64,000 nucleotides of DNA from Microbacterium sp. BR1 (GTDB lineage: Bacteria > Actinomycetota > Actinomycetes > Actinomycetales > Microbacteriaceae): assembly GCF_002812725.1 (NCBI RefSeq), contig NZ_NMUN01000004.1, forward strand, positions 1,054,001-1,118,000, written 5' to 3'. Below, in pieces: positions 60,981 to 64,000 of the stretch (its first letter is position 1; each line of letters starts with the position of its first letter). The translations under genes and the position numbers were made by a program. The notes under the pieces were generated by a model. That model was given only the letters and a program-made list of their open reading frames with translations, made no database searches and was not told the DNA's origin.

Positions 60981-62047
60981 GGCGCCACTCCGTTCACGGT
61001 CAGGCCCGTGGCCTCGGGAAGGCCGAGGGCGATGTTCATCGATTGGATCGCGGCGCCCGCGGTGCCCTTCACGAGGTTGTCGAGCGCGGTCACGACGACG
61101 ACCCGGTTCGCGGCGCGGTCGATCGCGAGGCCCATGAGCGCCGTGTTGGCGCCGAGAACGTCGGCCGTGCGGGGGAAGTCGCCTTCGGGCAGGAGCTGCA
61201 CGAACGTCTCGTTCCCGTACGCCGCCTCCCACGCGCCGCGGATGTCCGCGTCGGTCGCGCCCGGCGCGATGGGGGCCGAGCTCGTCGCGAGGATGCCCCG
61301 TGCCATCGGCACGATGACGGGTGTGAACGAGATCCGGATGCCTTCGTCCGCGGTTTCCGGCGCGGTCGATGCGGACCGCGCTGCGGCGAGCGCCTGCCGG
61401 ATCTCGGGGATGTGCCGGTGCGTGCCGCCCACCGCGTAGGGGTTGGCGGACCCGAGGATCTCGCTCGCGAGCAGGTTGGTCTTCAGGCTCTTGCCCGCAC
61501 CGCTCGGACCGACGGCCAGAACGCTCACGATGTCGGATGGATCGATGACCCCGGCCGCGACGCCCGGCGCGAGGCTGAGGCTCACTGTCGAGGCGTTGCA
61601 TCCGGGCGCCGCGATCCGGGTGGCCCCGACGATCCGGTCCCGTTGCGTTCCGCCGTCGACCGGCAACTCGGGCACGCCGTACGTCCAGGCTTCATGGAAG
61701 TCGCCGCCGTAGAAGTGGTCCCAGGCGCTGACGGATTCGAGCCGGTGATCGGCGCCGCAGTCGATCACGAGCGGAGTATCGGCGAGCGCGTCGGTGTACT
61801 GCCCCGACTGCCCATGGGGCAGGGCCAAGAACACGATGTCGTGACCGGCGAGCGTCTCGGGCGTCGTCTCTTGCAGTGTGAGGTGAGCGAGCGAGCGCAG
61901 GTGCGGCTGGTGCGCGACAAGGGGCTGCCCCGCGTTGGAGTGCGCGGTCACGGTGCGGATGACGACATCCGGATGCGCCGCCAGAAGGCGCAACAATTCG
62001 CCGCCGGCATAGCCGGAGGCGCCGGAGACGGCTACCTGATAGGGCAT
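60977..62047 (-). CDS. argC: N-acetyl-gamma-glutamyl-phosphate reductase
   Basis: 356 residues. NADPH motif [14 protein letters not shown] at residue 9, catalytic Cys in APGCNAST near 148, and the C-terminal [15 protein letters not shown]. First enzyme gene of the operon C-J-B-D-F-x-H, all joined by short overlaps, so translation is coupled. AAGG eight bases before ATG. The 120 bases upstream hold a candidate attenuator and arginine-rich leader ORF. Confidence 0.96.
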   Translation of the reverse strand: MPYQVAVSGASGYAGGELLRLLAAHPDVVIRTVTAHSNAGQPLVAHQPHLRSLAHLTLQETTPETLAGHDIVFLALPHGQSGQYTDALADTPLVIDCGADHRLESVSAWDHFYGGDFHEAWTYGVPELPVDGGTQRDRIVGATRIAAPGCNASTVSLSLAPGVAAGVIDPSDIVSVLAVGPSGAGKSLKTNLLASEILGSANPYAVGGTHRHIPEIRQALAAARSASTAPETADEGIRISFTPVIVPMARGILATSSAPIAPGATDADIRGAWEAAYGNETFVQLLPEGDFPRTADVLGANTALMGLAIDRAANRVVVVTALDNLVKGTAGAAIQSMNIALGLPEATGLTVNGVAP

Positions 62048-62073
62048 GGTTCAACCTTAGGGTCTGGGACGAT

Positions 62074-62168
62074 GCGACCCCCGCTCGGAGCGGGGCGCGG
62101 GATGACGCGCTGGTTACCGACGGCGACACCCTCCGCTCGACCCGCCGAAGCGGGGAGCGCGGGGTCGC
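62074..62168 (-). promoter_or_regulatory. Candidate attenuator between leader ORF and argC
   Basis: On the minus strand, directly after the leader stop, GCGACCCCGCGCTC (62168-62155) can pair with GAGCGGGGGTCGC (62086-62074). That second segment also forms the 3' arm of a compact hairpin CCCCGCT-CCG-AGCGGGG (62095-62079). The two structures exclude each other. A third small hairpin, CCCGC-TTCG-GCGGG, lies at 62154-62141. No U-run follows the 3' hairpin. Confidence 0.5.
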
Positions 62169-62252
62169 CTAGAGTCGGCGTCCGTCCCGACGTCGGCGCG
62201 CACCGGCGAGGCTCACGGGGAGCGTCTCGAGCTGGGTGGCGGCCGAAGGCAT
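62169..62252 (-). CDS. Arginine-rich leader peptide of the arg operon
   Basis: 27 codons plus stop: MPSAATQLETLPVSLAG, then A and four consecutive Arg codons (19-22: CGC CGA CGT CGG), D, G, two more Arg (25-26), L and TAG. Six of nine final residues are Arg. The ATG follows a -10 (TATCGT) by six bases, so translation would be leaderless. Stop is 121 bases before argC. This is the pattern of amino-acid leader peptides that control transcription attenuation: ribosomes would stall on the Arg run when charged tRNA-Arg is scarce. The ORF is short, so the coding claim rests on promoter spacing, Arg content and position. Confidence 0.65.
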   Translation of the reverse strand: MPSAATQLETLPVSLAGARRRRDGRRL

Positions 62253-62258
62253 GGGCCG

Positions 62259-62288
62259 ACGATAGCGGCCGGGACTCAGCATCCGCAA
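62259..62288 (-). promoter_or_regulatory. Promoter of the arg leader/operon
   Basis: TTGCGG (62283-62288) and TATCGT (62259-62264) on the minus strand, 18 bases apart, six bases before the leader ATG. It lies between the upstream epimerase gene's stop and the leader. No ARG-box-like palindrome was found. Confidence 0.6.
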
Positions 62289-62313
62289 ATCCGCGGGGCC
62301 GCGCGGGCGAGCG

Positions 62314-63303
62314 TCAGCGCGCGAGGTCGGCGAGCAGCGCGAGTTCGTCCGCACGGGTCATGCCCGCAAGCCGTTCGCGGTCCAGACCCCGCGCCCGTTC
62401 GGCCCAGAGCGCCCGCTCGAGGGTGTTCCGGATGCTCCGGAGCCGGCCACCCGCCGCGAGGTAGGCTCCATTCGAGCGCGTCATGAATCCGGGCATGCCC
62501 GGTGGCAACCACAGCGGAAGCGAACGCGGGCCCGCCCAGGGCGCGACGCCCTGCGCGGTGAGCCACTCGCCGTCGGCCTCGACGAGTGCCCCGGTGTGCC
62601 CGGCGACCTCGCGGGCGAGCGCGAGCATCCCACCGAGGGGCACCGACTCCCCCACCGCGTTGGCGGTGCCGTGCCATCCGTCCATGCCGCGCGCGACGAC
62701 GAAGTCGGTCAGGTCGTCGACGTCGATCACCTGGGCGCGGGCCGCCTCCAGCGGAGGCGCGAGGACCGCGCCGTCGCCCGCGAGAGCGAAACGCCCCACC
62801 CAGTACCCGAAGCGGTCCGTGGGGTCGCCCGGCCCGACGATCAGCCCGGGGCGCACGATCGCGGCACGGTCGCCGAGCACGGAGCGGACGGATGCCTCGG
62901 CCGCGGCCTTCGCGCGCGAGTAGTCGTACTCGTCCTCGGGCGTACCGGGCGCCGCGGGTTCGCTGAGCGGCGCGCTCTCGTCCGCACCGACCTCGACGTT
63001 GCTCGCGTATGCGGACACGGACGAGACGTATGTCCAATGCCGGGCCCGCGTCACGAGGCCGTCCACCGCCGCGGCGACGTGGTCGGGGATGGACGAGATC
63101 TCGACGACCTCGTCCCAGTCGCGGCCCGTCACCGCGGTATAGGCACCGGGATCCGCGCGGTCCGCGACCACCAGTTCTGCACCCGGCGGCGCAGGCCGCG
63201 CACCGCGGGCGAGGCAGGTGACGGATGCCCCGGCATCCACCCACCGTCGCGCGATCGCGCCGCTGAGCCATCCGGTGCCACCGAGAATCAGAACGTCGGT
63301 CAT
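62314..63303 (-). CDS. NAD-dependent epimerase/dehydratase-like protein (extended SDR)
   Basis: 329 residues. NAD(P)-binding motif ILGGTGWLSGAIARRW at the N-terminus, VSSVSAYA and an YDYSRAKAAAE segment containing a YxxxK. This fits extended SDR proteins such as reductases of unknown substrate. It ends 25 bases before the -35 of the arg promoter and is not part of that unit. Function not assignable. Confidence 0.85.
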   Translation of the reverse strand: MTDVLILGGTGWLSGAIARRWVDAGASVTCLARGARPAPPGAELVVADRADPGAYTAVTGRDWDEVVEISSIPDHVAAAVDGLVTRARHWTYVSSVSAYASNVEVGADESAPLSEPAAPGTPEDEYDYSRAKAAAEASVRSVLGDRAAIVRPGLIVGPGDPTDRFGYWVGRFALAGDGAVLAPPLEAARAQVIDVDDLTDFVVARGMDGWHGTANAVGESVPLGGMLALAREVAGHTGALVEADGEWLTAQGVAPWAGPRSLPLWLPPGMPGFMTRSNGAYLAAGGRLRSIRNTLERALWAERARGLDRERLAGMTRADELALLADLAR

Positions 63304-63381
63304 CCGTTCATCCCATCAGACGTGCGCCGCCGACGCGACGGGTCCGAATGCGACGTTGTCGCCGACGGCAAGCCGTGGCGG

Positions 63382-63481
63382 CGGACAGTATTCCGGATGA
63401 ATCGGGCTCCGTCCCACGCCCGGGCGCGCCATTCCGCGGGTGCCTCACGTACCGCGCCTCCTTCATCCGGAGTACTGTCCG
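63382..63481. repeat. 100-bp element with 20-bp terminal inverted repeats
   Basis: Left arm CGGACAGTATTCCGGATGAA and right arm TTCATCCGGAGTACTGTCCG match as inverted repeats at 19 of 20 positions, separated by 60 bases without an ORF. Looks like a miniature inverted-repeat element or a long-loop regulatory hairpin between two minus-strand genes. No clear target-site duplication was found. Confidence 0.65.
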
Positions 63482-63517
63482 GCGACTCGCCGTGAAAGCC
63501 TCCCGACAGCCCGCGCC

Positions 63518-64000
63518 CTAGGCCTTCGACGGAACGACGGATGCGCGGGCCCGCGCGACCGCCGCGACAGCACCGAGGGCCGCGACACCCGCCCAGATCA
63601 CGAGGCCGATCGCCGCCTGCAGCACGGCATGCAGCGAACCGCCGAGCAGGGCTTGCGTGCCCTGCAGCCCGAGGCTGAGCGGCAGCAGCGCGAGCGGCCC
63701 CGCGGCGATCGAATCCGCCGGCACCGGTCCGGCGATGCCCGCCGCGACGACCTGCACACCGAGCGCGACGACCGAGACGACCAGCCCCGCCCGACCGAGC
63801 AGACCGCAGAGCGCCTGGTGCACGAGAGCGAAGCACACCGACATCACGATCGAGAGCGCGAACGCGACGGCCATGCGATCGGGCGCGACACCCAGGAGCG
63901 CCACACCGACCCAGACCAGCAGGGCCTGGACGATCCCGACCACGGCACCGACGATCGCCGCCTGCCCCGCGATGCGACGGGCCGAGGCGGGCGTGCCGAG
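63518..64000 (-). CDS. YhgE/Pip-type membrane protein, C-terminal part (partial)
   Basis: 161 codons are seen; the gene runs out of the window at its 5' side. Four or five hydrophobic segments follow SARRIAGQAAIVGAVVG. The layout VGIVQALLVWVGVALLGV, FALVHQALCGLLGRAG and the last segment fit the C-terminal permease-like half of YhgE/Pip (ABC-2-type) proteins. In firmicutes such proteins include phage-infection and type VII-associated proteins; here the role is unknown. Confidence 0.65.
   Translation of the reverse strand, partial: LGTPASARRIAGQAAIVGAVVGIVQALLVWVGVALLGVAPDRMAVAFALSIVMSVCFALVHQALCGLLGRAGLVVSVVALGVQVVAAGIAGPVPADSIAAGPLALLPLSLGLQGTQALLGGSLHAVLQAAIGLVIWAGVAALGAVAAVARARASVVPSKA

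Overview
The window is high-GC actinobacterial DNA. The 16S-23S-5S order with an rrn leader and spacer of actinobacterial type, the run xerD-parA-scpA-scpB-rluB-tyrA-cmk-der, a DUF222/HNH (13E12-type) protein and several leaderless promoters (TANNNT six or seven bases before ATG) point to Microbacteriaceae, most like Microbacterium. That placement is inference from gene content; no database was searched.

Layout. (1) 1-10.2 kb: after the tail of an IclR-like regulator, a tight plus-strand operon encodes a cytochrome P450, a two-subunit PEP-synthase-like phosphotransferase, two HD-domain hydrolases, a short-chain dehydrogenase, a 2Fe-2S ferredoxin and its reductase, an aldehyde dehydrogenase and a soluble HtaA-type haem-binding domain. 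The set matches the Corynebacterium Cre logic: phosphorylate an alkylphenol, oxidise its alkyl group with the P450, remove the phosphate, then oxidise alcohol to aldehyde to acid. (2) 11.0-20.6 kb: a PucR-type regulator broken by a one-base frameshift, divergent from an aromatic-degradation operon (FAD monooxygenase, alpha/beta hydrolase, two fumarylacetoacetate-hydrolase-fold enzymes, acyl-CoA ligase, thiolase, extradiol-type dioxygenase). (3) 20.8-26.2 kb: tRNA-Pro and small accessory genes, including an HNH gene with a LexA-like box at its start and a MarR/VOC pair with twin operators. (4) 26.2-42.9 kb, minus strand: core genes (der, cmk, tyrA, rluB, scpB, scpA, parA, xerD, pyrG, recN, nadK, tlyA), ending in a protein with about twenty 12-residue repeats and a very acidic tail. 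(5) 43.0-48.6 kb: one rRNA operon on the minus strand with promoter, leader and terminator. (6) 48.9-54.0 kb: CoA-transferase, DUF4184 protein, tyrS and a SatD-type regulator with a membrane partner. (7) 54.1-62.3 kb: arginine operon argC-J-B-D-F-(membrane protein)-argH on the minus strand, preceded by a leaderless, arginine-rich 27-codon leader ORF and competing hairpins that look like an attenuator. (8) 62.3-64.0 kb: an epimerase-like gene, a 100-bp inverted-repeat element and the end of a YhgE/Pip-type membrane protein.

The points most worth following are the arginine leader/attenuator, the Cre-type operon with its duplicated HD hydrolase and attached HtaA domain, the LexA-type box on the HNH gene, and the two paired-operator systems (MarR and SatD).
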